64,000 nt of DNA from VMCP01 sp964408945 (GCA_964408945.1 CAYPBJ010000007.1:1-64000), one strand, 5' to 3'; shown: positions 8,229 to 16,450, counted from the first letter of the stretch. Made by a program: numbers and translations. Notes: a model not told the origin generated them from the sequence alone.

Positions 8229-8414
8229 TTATTTCTTGCGATTTCTCAAGCGGTATACACCGTAGGCGATAGATGAACCAACTACTGAAATGATTCCACC
8301 ATCTACAGGAACTTGGGCTTGCAAATCTGGATCGTCAGGAACACCTTGTGCGAAAAGAGCAGTAGATAACAAGGCAACTGCGAAGAATGCGAGGGCTTTA
8401 GCGTATTTGTTCAT
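8229..8414 (-). CDS. Small secreted protein with exosortase-type (PID-CTERM-like) tail
   Basis: This 61-aa protein has an N-terminal signal peptide (cleavage near ALFAQ), a short acidic linker with VPDDPD, then PVDGG, a hydrophobic stretch (IISVVGSSIAYGVY) and a basic end (RLRNRKK). The order motif, membrane helix, basic residues is that of exosortase/PEP-CTERM-type sorting signals. PVDGG closely resembles the PIDGG motif of the Bacteroidota PID-CTERM class. An exosortase-like gene lies 4.5 kb away at 12884. The ATG is 4 nt from a perfect -7 element. Longer in-frame upstream starts would run into the neighbouring coding sequence and are unlikely. Confidence 0.7.
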   Translation of the reverse strand: MNKYAKALAFFAVALLSTALFAQGVPDDPDLQAQVPVDGGIISVVGSSIAYGVYRLRNRKK

Positions 8415-8418
8415 AATG

Positions 8419-8426
8419 CAAATATA
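8419..8426 (-). promoter_or_regulatory. -7 promoter element TATATTTG
   Basis: Perfect TAnnTTTG on the minus strand, in the 22-bp space between the large T9SS gene and the small gene, with CATT before the ATG. It gives the small gene its own near-leaderless transcript. Confidence 0.65.
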
Positions 8427-8436
8427 TATTTTAAAT

Positions 8437-11247
8437 TTATTCTTTGATAATTTTTTGAGAAGATTTTCCATTTTTATGGCAAAGTTCAAGAATATAAATG
8501 CCACTTGGTAGGTTTTCCAAATTGATTTGTTTAACCTGAGTTTTGCCTGATGGTTTAATTTCTGAAACGGTTTGTCCAAATGTATTCAAGACATTTATTT
8601 GTTGAATGCTTGTTTTGGGATCTAAAATTTGAATGGAGTTTTGAGTTGGGTTTGGATAGATGGTGAAACTTTCAGTTTCAAATTTCTCATTTGAGGATGC
8701 CTCTCTACCGGTAAACACCAATTCAAAGCGATCAGATTTCTTTTCATCGGTGTTGGATGCATTGAAATTGTAGGTGGTACCATCTTCGATGGTTGTGGTT
8801 TTTTGAGTGAGCTTGTCAACTAGTTTGACATCGTATTTGTAATTACCGGAAGGGCAATAATCAAAGCTGATTTCCATAGCGGTTGGGGCATCTTTAGGAT
8901 AAGCCACCTTCAATGGAATTGATTTGCTTTCGCCGGGGTTGGCGATCTTGTCGCGACGGTCAATAGTGAGCCATGAATTATTTGCAGTTATTGGACCATA
9001 AGCCAAATAAGCCCACATTTTGGTTACGTCAAAAACATCGCCGTCCTGACTCATCCCGGTGTTATCAAACTCGATAGTAAAACCATCTGATTCTGGTTGA
9101 ATATTGTTCTGAAATCTTATTTCACTTCTTAATACATTGCATTCATTCGAAGGTTCTTCTTGAATTCCACTTGAAAAATGTTTTGTAGTTGAGCGAGCCC
9201 CGGAGAATTTGTGATTTTCGTTAAATGTCAATGTGGTTGAGCTGCCATTGGGATCCAATACAAAGAATACAGCTCCACCTGCCGCTAAAAGTTTGGTTTT
9301 ATTTCGGTTGCCGTTATTTTTAAAGTTTGTTGTGCCGTCCAAACTCGGAGCCTGGTTTGAGCCTTTTCCAACACTATCCCAAGTATTGTAACGTCTTCCA
9401 ATTGCATCATAGAGGTAAAATCTAGGTAGAATTGTGTTTTTATTACTTTCATACACTTCTCTGAGGTCAATTGTGCATGGGTAAGGGTTGCCAATTAAGT
9501 TATATCCTTTGATAGTTCCGGTTCCGTTGTTTGCCAAAGTGAAATTATATGTACCTTGAGCAACCGTTCCTTTAAAAGTTAGAACTTTGTCGTTGGCAAC
9601 AACAGTCGTATCTCCTAATCCATTGCCTTTTGCTCCTCTAAAAAATATTAGCATACCAGAACCGTGAGGAATAGTGGTTACCGAACTGCCTGAAGTATAT
9701 GGACTCCAAGTACTTGTAGTTTCATTCCATGAAAATAAAGAGTGAGTGCACCAACTGCAAGTGGTGGTAAATTCATTCGCATTGGTTCCACTGACATTTC
9801 CTGTTACATCAATGTCATCAGTAAATTGTGGTATAATGATACCGTTTGAAAGTGGTAAACCAAGCGCACGATAAGCTCTTTGTTTGTTGTTGTACAATTC
9901 AAATAAAACACCACCAGTAATTGACGATGTTGAAGGTATAGCTAAAATTTGTCCGTGTGCAGATGAATTTGCTTTAGGAGTGGACTTTATTTGAAGGAAA
10001 GGTTCAAAAGCATTCACATTGGTTGATGTTGAATAATTCGTGGGTGAGTTGGATGAAATGGTAGTATTCGCGGCAACGGTCAAATTGGAGATAATGGGTA
10101 GCACACGTTGCAATGTATAAGTTGAAGTAGAACCATTACCTATGCTAACATCCATATTGGAATCAATATACAAATTTCCTCCTGTTCCTGTAAGTTTGGT
10201 GTTATTACCCCTGAGAAGTAAAGTATTAATGCCTGAGGCGGGTTGAAATCTCAAAGATCCACCGGGAATATTAATATCTCTATGAAATGTGTGTCTTCCT
10301 TGTCCATTAAAGTTCAAAGTGCCGGAGTAAACGGTAAGATTGCTTTTGAATAGGGCTTGATTATTATTTAAGACATTGAGATTTAAAGTACCACCGTTAT
10401 AAATCATCCCTGCAAATGTGTCTAGTCTGAATTCGTTATCATTTAGTTGATTGGTTTTTGGCCCTACAAACCAATTGCCTGAGTTAGATGAGGTAGAACA
10501 TTTGAAAGTTACATTGTTGTAAGGATAAATGATAAATTGAGAAATTGAATCACTGACTCCATCCATGTAAATGGTTGTATTTCTTGTTGATCCTTGAGCC
10601 AAATCAACAACCAAAACGTCTGACGATTTTGGCGATGTTCTTGTGGGAGTCCAGTTAGCCGCAATTTTATATGAACTATCTACTCCAGTTGGAGGTTCAC
10701 TCCAGGTAAATATGCCAGAATTAGCGTCAACAATATTTACAGTAGCTTGAATGGTTATGGATGTTGTGAAGCTACCACATCCAGAACCAATACCAAAGGT
10801 GATTAAATTGCTGAACGTTCCCTTGGTGGTTAAAGAGTTACGTATGTAAACTGTTGCTGTTGTAGTATTGTTTCCAGGCTTAAACGGCATGGGTGCTCCT
10901 GGTCCTGCATTCCCTGGGCAAAACTCTTTCCAGGCGTTAGAGCCTACACTTCCATATTGTAATTCCCAAGTGGATTGTGAGCTAGTGTCAGCAAACCAAA
11001 TTTCAGTATTACCGCCGAATCCAGTTAAACTCAATGTTATTTCTTTGTACTGTGCATTTGCCCCAGCTACAGATGTCCAAGTTATGCTGTAGTTAGAACC
11101 TGAAGCGTTCACAATTGCGCCCGTAGCTGATATACCCGTAATTGACTGAGATTTTAAATTGGTTAGAAATAAAAGGGGAGCGATTAAAGCGCAAGAACGT
11201 GAAAATTTTCGAACGGATTTCAAAAGAGAATTTAAGTTATTTTTCAT
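8437..11247 (-). CDS. Large secreted protein with T9SS type A sorting domain
   Basis: This 936-aa protein has an N-terminal signal peptide, then a Ser/Thr/Asn/Gly-rich body with repetitive beta-strand character resembling beta-helix adhesins. Its C-terminal domain (about residues 860-936) contains YPNPTQNSIQI, INVLNTFGQTV and LPSGIYILEL, the hallmarks of the T9SS type A sorting signal. It is presumably exported through T9SS and attached to the cell surface. The central function is not recognised. A 28-nt leader separates the ATG from TAATTTTG at 11276. The small exosortase-tail gene follows after 22 bp on the same strand. Confidence 0.85.
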   Translation of the reverse strand: MKNNLNSLLKSVRKFSRSCALIAPLLFLTNLKSQSITGISATGAIVNASGSNYSITWTSVAGANAQYKEITLSLTGFGGNTEIWFADTSSQSTWELQYGSVGSNAWKEFCPGNAGPGAPMPFKPGNNTTTATVYIRNSLTTKGTFSNLITFGIGSGCGSFTTSITIQATVNIVDANSGIFTWSEPPTGVDSSYKIAANWTPTRTSPKSSDVLVVDLAQGSTRNTTIYMDGVSDSISQFIIYPYNNVTFKCSTSSNSGNWFVGPKTNQLNDNEFRLDTFAGMIYNGGTLNLNVLNNNQALFKSNLTVYSGTLNFNGQGRHTFHRDINIPGGSLRFQPASGINTLLLRGNNTKLTGTGGNLYIDSNMDVSIGNGSTSTYTLQRVLPIISNLTVAANTTISSNSPTNYSTSTNVNAFEPFLQIKSTPKANSSAHGQILAIPSTSSITGGVLFELYNNKQRAYRALGLPLSNGIIIPQFTDDIDVTGNVSGTNANEFTTTCSWCTHSLFSWNETTSTWSPYTSGSSVTTIPHGSGMLIFFRGAKGNGLGDTTVVANDKVLTFKGTVAQGTYNFTLANNGTGTIKGYNLIGNPYPCTIDLREVYESNKNTILPRFYLYDAIGRRYNTWDSVGKGSNQAPSLDGTTNFKNNGNRNKTKLLAAGGAVFFVLDPNGSSTTLTFNENHKFSGARSTTKHFSSGIQEEPSNECNVLRSEIRFQNNIQPESDGFTIEFDNTGMSQDGDVFDVTKMWAYLAYGPITANNSWLTIDRRDKIANPGESKSIPLKVAYPKDAPTAMEISFDYCPSGNYKYDVKLVDKLTQKTTTIEDGTTYNFNASNTDEKKSDRFELVFTGREASSNEKFETESFTIYPNPTQNSIQILDPKTSIQQINVLNTFGQTVSEIKPSGKTQVKQINLENLPSGIYILELCHKNGKSSQKIIKE

Positions 11248-11275
11248 TTTAAAGTTATCAGACTGACTAGTATTG

Positions 11276-11283
11276 CAAAATTA
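11276..11283 (-). promoter_or_regulatory. -7 promoter element TAATTTTG
   Basis: Perfect TAnnTTTG on the minus strand, 28 nt upstream of the 11247 ATG. Confidence 0.55.
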
Positions 11284-11439
11284 CTATTATAAAGAGTTAA
11301 ATACAAGATATCTTGCTCCGTAACTGTAGGTATTTTTCTGTATTGTGACATAACTTAGATTAAAAATGGAGTAATATGCCGAGTTTGTGCATCGGAGTTT
11401 AATTTTTTTAAAATAATTTGCAAATTCCGTGTTAATGCC

Positions 11440-11447
11440 TATTTTTG
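11440..11447 (+). promoter_or_regulatory. -7 promoter element TATTTTTG of tRNA-Phe
   Basis: Perfect TAnnTTTG match ending 11 nt before the tRNA 5' end. Confidence 0.65.
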
Positions 11448-11458
11448 CAGTCCCGTTT

Positions 11459-11531
11459 GGTATCGTAGCTCAGTTGGTAGAGCAAAGGACTGAAAATCCT
11501 TGTGTCGACGGTTCGATTCCGCCCGATACCA
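11459..11531 (+). tRNA. tRNA-Phe (GAA)
   Basis: Cloverleaf: acceptor GGTATCG/CGATACC, D-arm GCTC/GAGC, anticodon stem AAGGA/TCCTT with loop CTGAAAA and anticodon GAA at 11492-11494, and TTCGATT in the T loop. The discriminator is A, and CCA is not fully encoded. It has its own promoter and terminator. Confidence 0.97.
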
Positions 11532-11541
11532 CATAAACGTC

Positions 11542-11567
11542 AAGCCTCGCGAAAGCGGGGCTTTTTT
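11542..11567 (+). terminator. Terminator of tRNA-Phe
   Basis: AAGCCTCGC, a GAAA tetraloop and GCGGGGCTT (one G-T pair), followed by a T run. Confidence 0.85.
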
Positions 11568-11620
11568 TATTGTTAGTTCCCTATGCAGAAATAGAATTGC
11601 CAATAGAAAATAATCCACAT

Positions 11621-11628
11621 TATATTTG
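11621..11628 (+). promoter_or_regulatory. -7 promoter element TATATTTG
   Basis: Perfect TAnnTTTG 6 nt before the ATG at 11635; near-leaderless arrangement. Confidence 0.6.
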
Positions 11629-11634
11629 CCGCCA

Positions 11635-12303
11635 ATGAAATCTTTAGGATTTTTGGCGGCTTTTTTTATGCTTATAACTTTGGTAGTAGGGCAACCAAAT
11701 AAACTTCCTCCCATAGAAGAATCCCCAAGCGGAGGTAATATTTCGGCTCAAGCAGAATCTCCGGCTCCTTTGCTGCAAATGAAATCGGTGCATCCACACA
11801 TTCAAATAGTCAATCAAGTGAATCCGAGAGGGTATTTTTTCAAACACAAAAGCAAAGGTGTAAACGATTTTGATGCTCAAGCAACGCACTTCGAAATGAG
11901 AATTTATTATCCTGTGCCGCGCACGTGGAGCGATGCAACCCACGCTCAATTTTTAAAAGACATTAAGAGCGATACCATTTCCAACATCGTGTTTAAATTT
12001 GGCGCTGACAGTCAGGCTAAGCACATGGCGGCCCTTCAAAATGCCTATAAAAATGTTGAACTCGGCTTTTTAGAATGCGACAGTCTTTGGGGACGACCAG
12101 CGCTGAGTTACACCGTCAAGTGCGAAATTTACAATAACGACATGCTCAAATTGGTCAAGAAAACCGTCATCACCGGTCGCAGATACATTGTTTTTTACCA
12201 GGGACACATGATTGATTTATGGTGGCACGCCACCCCCGATGAGCACCTCTGGAACGATATTGCCAGGGAACAACTGAAGTTGATGTCGGTACTTGGTACC
12301 TAG
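11635..12303 (+). CDS. Hypothetical secreted protein
   Basis: This 222-aa protein has a signal peptide (MKSLGFLAAFFMLITLVVGQ) and a globular body without a recognisable domain; the middle is rich in charged and aromatic residues. The ATG at 11635 is chosen because the promoter element sits directly before it. The last five codons (SVLGT and the stop) are part of heptanucleotide array 3. The extreme C-terminus therefore looks created or replaced by the array. No function can be assigned. Confidence 0.7.
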   Translation: MKSLGFLAAFFMLITLVVGQPNKLPPIEESPSGGNISAQAESPAPLLQMKSVHPHIQIVNQVNPRGYFFKHKSKGVNDFDAQATHFEMRIYYPVPRTWSDATHAQFLKDIKSDTISNIVFKFGADSQAKHMAALQNAYKNVELGFLECDSLWGRPALSYTVKCEIYNNDMLKLVKKTVITGRRYIVFYQGHMIDLWWHATPDEHLWNDIAREQLKLMSVLGT

Positions 12304-12384
12304 TCTTTGGTACCTGGTCTATGGTACCCGATCCCCGGAACCTGGTACCCGATCCCCGGAACCCGGAACCCGGAACCCGCTACA
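12286..12384. repeat. Heptanucleotide array 3 (GGTACC/CCCGGAA type), entering a gene end
   Basis: Phase-locked 7-mers run from TCGGTAC (12286) and TTGGTAC, inside the coding sequence, through the stop codon in CTAGTCT. Then come repeats of TTGGTAC/CTGGTAC, CCGATCC and CCGGAAC, ending with CCGCTAC near 12383. It contains self-complementary GGTACC cores and, in its right half, CCC runs spaced by four bases (quadruplex-compatible on the minus strand). Short reading frames within it are artefacts. Confidence 0.88.
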
Positions 12385-12415
12385 AACTTAACTATATCTA
12401 GTTTGTTATATAAAT

Positions 12416-12868
12416 GTGAGAAAACTACAATCAGTGCAGATATTGCCCATCAGTTTAGATTTGGCTTGGGACTTCTTTTCATCCCCAAAAAACTTGAATG
12501 AAATTACGCCAGACGACATGGTTTTTAAGATTACCTCTGATGTGCCTGAGAAAATGTATGAGGGCTTGTTTATTACGTATAAAATCAGTCCGCTTTTAGG
12601 AATTCAATTAGACTGGTGTACAGAAATTACACACGTCAAGGAAAAACAGTTTTTTGTAGATGAACAACGCAAAGGCCCTTACAATATTTGGCACCATGAG
12701 CATCATTTTGAAGCCGTTGAGGGTGGGGTCAAAATGACCGATATTCTTCACTACGATATTGGGAAAAGTATCTTGGGAGATATTGCTGGGGCATTGTTTG
12801 TACATGGCAAAGTCAAGAATATTTTTGATTACCGCTATAAAAAATTGCAAGAGTTATTTCCTGGTTAG
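12416..12868 (+). CDS. SRPBCC (START/Bet v1-like) family protein
   Basis: This 150-aa protein has the layout of SRPBCC ligand-binding proteins. The N-terminal segment resembles the DLAWDFFSSPKNLNEITPD start common in bacterial cyclase/dehydrase-like members, and a GxxIxYKISPLLG-like strand follows. The C-terminal helix includes GALFVHGKVKNIFDYR. The ligand is unknown. The start is GTG at 12416; the overlapping ATG at 12414 is out of frame. It lies immediately upstream of the exosortase gene, but that gene has its own promoter, so functional coupling is uncertain. Confidence 0.75.
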   Translation: MRKLQSVQILPISLDLAWDFFSSPKNLNEITPDDMVFKITSDVPEKMYEGLFITYKISPLLGIQLDWCTEITHVKEKQFFVDEQRKGPYNIWHHEHHFEAVEGGVKMTDILHYDIGKSILGDIAGALFVHGKVKNIFDYRYKKLQELFPG

Positions 12869-12869
12869 G

Positions 12870-12877
12870 TAACTTTG
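12870..12877 (+). promoter_or_regulatory. -7 promoter element TAACTTTG before the exosortase gene
   Basis: Perfect TAnnTTTG directly after the SRPBCC stop codon and 6 nt before the ATG at 12884. Confidence 0.6.
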
Positions 12878-12883
12878 CCTGAA

Positions 12884-13414
12884 ATGGCCCTTCTGAAAAG
12901 TCTTCCTCAACTTTCGAGAGAACAAAAATTATTTCTGCGCAATGCCATCATTGCTATTTTAGGATGGATCTTCATTGCTGACCATTACGAAATACATAAT
13001 TTCTTTACCCGTATATTGGCGTCGGCTAGCGGACGAGTGTCTGCTTTCATTTCTGGTGAGCCTTCCAAAATTTACGGTGAACATTATGCAGCAACGAATT
13101 ACATTTGTTATAACGTCAAAGATTCCGTTGGTAGGATTTTTATTGGTTGGCCCTGTAACGGTTGGGATATATTCTATCTATACGTAGCATTTATTCTGGT
13201 GTTCCCAGACATACCTTGGAAAAGAAAAGCACTGTACTCATCAATAGGGGTGATAATTTTATTTGGAACCAATGTTTTGAGGGTGTCATTGCTGCTTCAA
13301 ATCATCACTTGGGATCCTAAGAGTTTCGAGTTTTTTCATAAAACCGTCTTTCAAGTGGTTGTTTATTTAATCATGTTTACCTTATGGCTGATTTACCTCA
13401 AGAGAAGAGCCTGA
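12884..13414 (+). CDS. xrtF: Exosortase family protein (XrtF-like)
   Basis: This 176-aa polytopic membrane protein carries the exosortase catalytic triad in the expected order: Cys91 in WPCNGWD, Arg133 in TNVLRVSLL and His152 in FFHKTVFQ. All lie at membrane-helix edges. Exosortases are transpeptidase-like membrane enzymes that recognise C-terminal PEP-CTERM-type tails of exported proteins. The short size and a small polytopic gene directly downstream fit the flavobacterial XrtF arrangement. The gene overlaps its downstream neighbour by 31 bp. The 61-aa protein at 8229-8414 is a candidate substrate. The family call is firm; the XrtF subtype is an inference from context. Confidence 0.85.
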   Translation: MALLKSLPQLSREQKLFLRNAIIAILGWIFIADHYEIHNFFTRILASASGRVSAFISGEPSKIYGEHYAATNYICYNVKDSVGRIFIGWPCNGWDIFYLYVAFILVFPDIPWKRKALYSSIGVIILFGTNVLRVSLLLQIITWDPKSFEFFHKTVFQVVVYLIMFTLWLIYLKRRA

Positions 13415-13827
13415 CCCAAAAGTTTTTACGCTACTTTCCCTGGTTTGCGGCCTCTTGGGGAATATATGTGGCATATTACTACTTCAACCAAAAATTCATA
13501 TTGCAATCACTTTGGAATGACGGTATTTTTAAATCAGGACCCATCCGATTTGCAGTTAGAGAAGTGGCGGTTTATTCCATTGCTTTTGTTAATTTCATTC
13601 ACTTAAAAAAGACCCTTAAAGGCACTTATCCTGTGCAATTCTGGATTTTTTTAGCAACTTTAGATATTGTCTGCCTTTTACTTGGATTTTTTAGGGAATT
13701 TGCATTTGAAGTTTCAGTTTTCAAAGCTATCTACAATAATATAATCGGGTTGATCGCTTCGCCGCTGTATTCGGTTTTTTTCTTTCTTTATGCTAATTAT
13801 TTTGCCGATAAAGAAAGTCAATTATGA
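13384..13827 (+). CDS. Exosortase F system-associated-like membrane protein
   Basis: This 147-aa protein has about four hydrophobic segments. It overlaps the exosortase gene by 31 bp and its TGA overlaps the next ATG (ATGA), so expression is coupled. In flavobacterial XrtF loci the gene after xrtF encodes a membrane protein of about this size and topology. Position, length and the hydrophobic profile support the call. No catalytic motif is visible. Its role in sorting is unknown; it may assist the enzyme or the substrate in the inner membrane. Confidence 0.7.
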   Translation: MADLPQEKSLTQKFLRYFPWFAASWGIYVAYYYFNQKFILQSLWNDGIFKSGPIRFAVREVAVYSIAFVNFIHLKKTLKGTYPVQFWIFLATLDIVCLLLGFFREFAFEVSVFKAIYNNIIGLIASPLYSVFFFLYANYFADKESQL

Positions 13828-14837
13828 AGCCTTTTGCTACTCTTATTTTATTCTTTCTGGGGATGTTTTTACGCCTCAACGCTCAACGTGATCTATTTGC
13901 AAATGTAGCCGCCTCATCCGGAAATTCTGCCGCAATTAAGTTGGGAGCAGATTGGGAAGTCTTCCTAGAAAGGCAACAAGGCTTTTTCAAAAAGAAAAAA
14001 CGCTTTCCTACTGCATATATTGGGGTAGAGCTCGGTTATGGCACTTATTTTAATTTTTTAACCCCATTAACAATTGCGCATGTTGCTCCCCGTTTTGGGG
14101 TTACCTATGCTTTCGCCGATCTTTTTGGTGTTTACGGACATCTAAGTTACGGTTGGGCCTCAAAATCTTGTGTCAGAACCGAAGCTGAATTAGGCGTTCG
14201 ACTTGGAATTTCATCTTCTTTGGGAATTCAAGCGGGATACAGATTGTTTAACTTCAATACCGCCAACAGTAAATTTCCCAATTTGAATTTCAATCAAGGA
14301 ATGGGTTTCGCTGGCTTGGTTTTTTCGCCACACTCCAAAAAAATACAGCCCATTTACAGAGTAAAAAAGAAGTTCTTCGCATACCCGTATAGTTTGGGTC
14401 TAAAACTCGGACTAAGGAAGCACAGTTTACTTTATGATCGCACTCATTTGGTTTGGAATCTGGATGCTTCTTATCGCTTCCAAAAATCCAATCGACGCGC
14501 TTGGGATGTGGGATTAGAATGGATCACAGATCCTACTTATTTCTATAAACTAGATGGGAAGCCTACTGAGCTCAAATATCCTCAAAACTCAGAGGTAACC
14601 CTAAGGGCTGGTAATTTAATTCTCATGGGACGAATGGCCCTGCGAACCGATTTGGGTTTCTATGTTTTACGTCCAATTACCTCTACTAAACCCATGTTTT
14701 ATCAAGGTATAGGGCTTGATTATAGATTGTCGCAAAATTGGGAATTCAGAACGAGATTCAAAACGCACTTCCAACGCAAGTTCATCTTTGATTCACCAGA
14801 TTTTGTTGAAATGGGGGTAGTTTTAAGAATTCAATAA
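13824..14837 (+). CDS. Outer-membrane beta-barrel protein (possibly acyloxyacyl hydrolase-like)
   Basis: This 337-aa protein has a signal peptide ending near RLNAQ, followed by alternating amphipathic strands with frequent aromatic residues and a C-terminal strand ending in VVLRIQ. The pattern indicates an outer-membrane barrel. The segment near residues 300-337 (YRLSQNWEFRTRFKTHFQRKF then DFVEMGVVLRI) recalls Bacteroidota lipid A deacylase-like barrels, but no active-site motif could be confirmed. It is coupled by ATGA to the exosortase companion gene, which ties it to that operon. The stop codon opens heptanucleotide array 4. Confidence 0.6.
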   Translation: MKPFATLILFFLGMFLRLNAQRDLFANVAASSGNSAAIKLGADWEVFLERQQGFFKKKKRFPTAYIGVELGYGTYFNFLTPLTIAHVAPRFGVTYAFADLFGVYGHLSYGWASKSCVRTEAELGVRLGISSSLGIQAGYRLFNFNTANSKFPNLNFNQGMGFAGLVFSPHSKKIQPIYRVKKKFFAYPYSLGLKLGLRKHSLLYDRTHLVWNLDASYRFQKSNRRAWDVGLEWITDPTYFYKLDGKPTELKYPQNSEVTLRAGNLILMGRMALRTDLGFYVLRPITSTKPMFYQGIGLDYRLSQNWEFRTRFKTHFQRKFIFDSPDFVEMGVVLRIQ

Positions 14838-14875
14838 CCAGGTACCTGGTACCTGCTACCTAGTACATAGTATCA
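14835..14875. repeat. Heptanucleotide array 4, stop codon to stop codon
   Basis: The 41 bp between two convergent genes, including both stop codons, divide into TAACCAG, GTACCTG, GTACCTG, CTACCTA, GTACATA and GTATCAA. GGTACC palindromes occur at 14841-14846 and 14848-14853. It is the shortest member of the family and contains nothing but the array. Confidence 0.85.
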
Positions 14876-15550
14876 AAATCTTACGCCCAACCTTACGCCT
14901 GGACTGACTGCAATGCCGAGTCCGATGGTCGTTGTTAGTTGAGATTCGGTGCTACTATTTGATTGGTTGTTCCAGTTGAGTTGGTAACCGTTGAATTGGT
15001 AGGTGTATCCACAGGAAATTTCGCTACCTAAATATACGTTTTTAGTGAAATAGTAATCTGCACCAAACACGCCTAAAACTCCAAATCCAAATCCTCCAGA
15101 AACAGAGTTTTTAAACTCACCTCCAGAAACGTAGGTGAATCCATTGATGGTATTGGTCCCGCTAAATTTACCTCCTCCAGTGGCAAACATGAGCTGACCT
15201 CCCAAGTATACGCTGAGTTTTTCGGTGGATTTGATGTGTTTTTCAGCGCCTACTCCCACGTTGAAATTCCAGTTGCTTTGCGTAGTCAAACCGAAGTTAG
15301 CACGATTACCTGGATCATAAATTCGGTCAGAATTGGAAAAGGTCGAAACGGCGACAAGTGCTCTTAGAGCAAGGTCGTCTTTGATGAATCGTCTAAGTCG
15401 AAGACTTGGAGCTTCAAAACTAATGGGGCTACTTCCTGTTTGAAGGTTGACGTTTACTTCCAGTGTGTTTTTTGAATCTATATTATAGTTCTGCGCCGCA
15501 GTTGTTCCCGCAATGGCCAAGGCCATACCCATTAGAATTTTTCTCATCAC
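14873..15550 (-). CDS. Outer-membrane beta-barrel protein
   Basis: This 225-aa protein has a signal peptide (ending near AIAGTTAAQ), then alternating strands with GADYYFTKNVYLGSEIS and a C-terminal strand ending PGVRLGVRF with a terminal Phe, typical of outer-membrane barrels. It is similar in layout to the upstream gene at 15567: both have a DYY..-Y/FxGxE motif and a SPGxRxGxxF end, so they are likely tandem paralogues. The 16-bp gap between them suggests co-transcription. No ligand or substrate is known. Confidence 0.72.
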   Translation of the reverse strand: MMRKILMGMALAIAGTTAAQNYNIDSKNTLEVNVNLQTGSSPISFEAPSLRLRRFIKDDLALRALVAVSTFSNSDRIYDPGNRANFGLTTQSNWNFNVGVGAEKHIKSTEKLSVYLGGQLMFATGGGKFSGTNTINGFTYVSGGEFKNSVSGGFGFGVLGVFGADYYFTKNVYLGSEISCGYTYQFNGYQLNWNNQSNSSTESQLTTTIGLGIAVSPGVRLGVRF

Positions 15551-15566
15551 TTGGCGAAATTAGGGA

Positions 15567-16436
15567 TTAAAATTTATATCCTATACGAATTCCAGGAGAA
15601 TAACTGAATCGAAGACTCATTTCATTTCCAGAGTAAAAGCCAACTTGGGAAACTACCCCATTTCCAACTGATACTGATTTTCCAGAATTTCTGATATTTA
15701 ATGCATAGAAACCACCTTGAATTTCAGTGCCTATGTAAAAGTCTGAATTTAAGTAGTAATCGAGACCGGCAAATCCGCCGGCATATATACCGGTACGGTT
15801 GATGGTTTCATTGTATGAATATTGAAATTTATAGGTGCGACCATCATCGGTGTTGGTGCCCTTGATTCCTTGTGTGCGCATGATGAGCATTGCTTCAGCA
15901 CCGTAATAGGGTGATAGGTGTTTGTTTTTAGATTTAAGATGAAACTCAACGCCTAATGCTCCATGAATGTCTTGGTCTGTGATTTTAACTTCAACTGTTT
16001 GTCCACGTGATTCCTCAAAGGTGCGATTTTCAGTGGTAGTATTGATGATGCCGCGTACTCTGTAAACGCGATTGTCTTCGTTGAATAAACGGAGTTTGAT
16101 ATCGTCAAATCGAATCATCATTGGGTCGTTTCCAAAACTGATTTGGGCGAGCCCTTCAATCAAAAGGTCACCCTTTTTGGGTTTGTTGATGATGATTTCC
16201 TTTCTTTCGGAATTTTGTTGGATGATGATGGGTTGCTGTGCTGGCTGAGCCGCGTTATTGTTTGCATTTTCTGCAGGTGCTGTTGAATTAGCTCCTGGAG
16301 TCACCGTTTTCTGAAAATTTGGGGTGGCTGGTTGCCCATTCAAGTCTGGGGTGATAGGTTTTCGTCCAATTTGTGCTTGGACTTGGATAGCGAAGAGAAG
16401 GAAAAATCCCCCGAAAAGAAACCTCGAATTATTCAT
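15567..16436 (-). CDS. Outer-membrane beta-barrel protein with Pro/Asn/Gln-rich N-terminal linker
   Basis: This 289-aa protein starts at the ATG 14 nt after a perfect -7 element. It has a signal peptide (ending near AIQVQAQ), a low-complexity Pro/Ala/Asn/Gln linker (about residues 25-75), a NIPKKGD-like hinge (about residue 85), then a barrel that ends SPGIRIGYKF. The central GLDYYLNSDFYIGTEIQGGF segment parallels the downstream barrel gene. Its function is unknown. Together with its neighbour it forms a two-gene barrel unit divergent from the gene at 16491. An in-frame start at 16463 would place the promoter inside the gene and is less likely. Confidence 0.72.
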   Translation of the reverse strand: MNNSRFLFGGFFLLFAIQVQAQIGRKPITPDLNGQPATPNFQKTVTPGANSTAPAENANNNAAQPAQQPIIIQQNSERKEIIINKPKKGDLLIEGLAQISFGNDPMMIRFDDIKLRLFNEDNRVYRVRGIINTTTENRTFEESRGQTVEVKITDQDIHGALGVEFHLKSKNKHLSPYYGAEAMLIMRTQGIKGTNTDDGRTYKFQYSYNETINRTGIYAGGFAGLDYYLNSDFYIGTEIQGGFYALNIRNSGKSVSVGNGVVSQVGFYSGNEMSLRFSYSPGIRIGYKF

Positions 16437-16450
16437 ATTCTTAGAATGTG

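Noticed and set aside
11439..11714. Minus-strand frame across the tRNA
   Set aside because: Antisense to tRNA-Phe, its terminator and the start of the next gene.
12307..12501. Small + strand frame rich in Pro, Gly, Trp
   Set aside because: Runs through array 3 and then out of frame into the SRPBCC gene.
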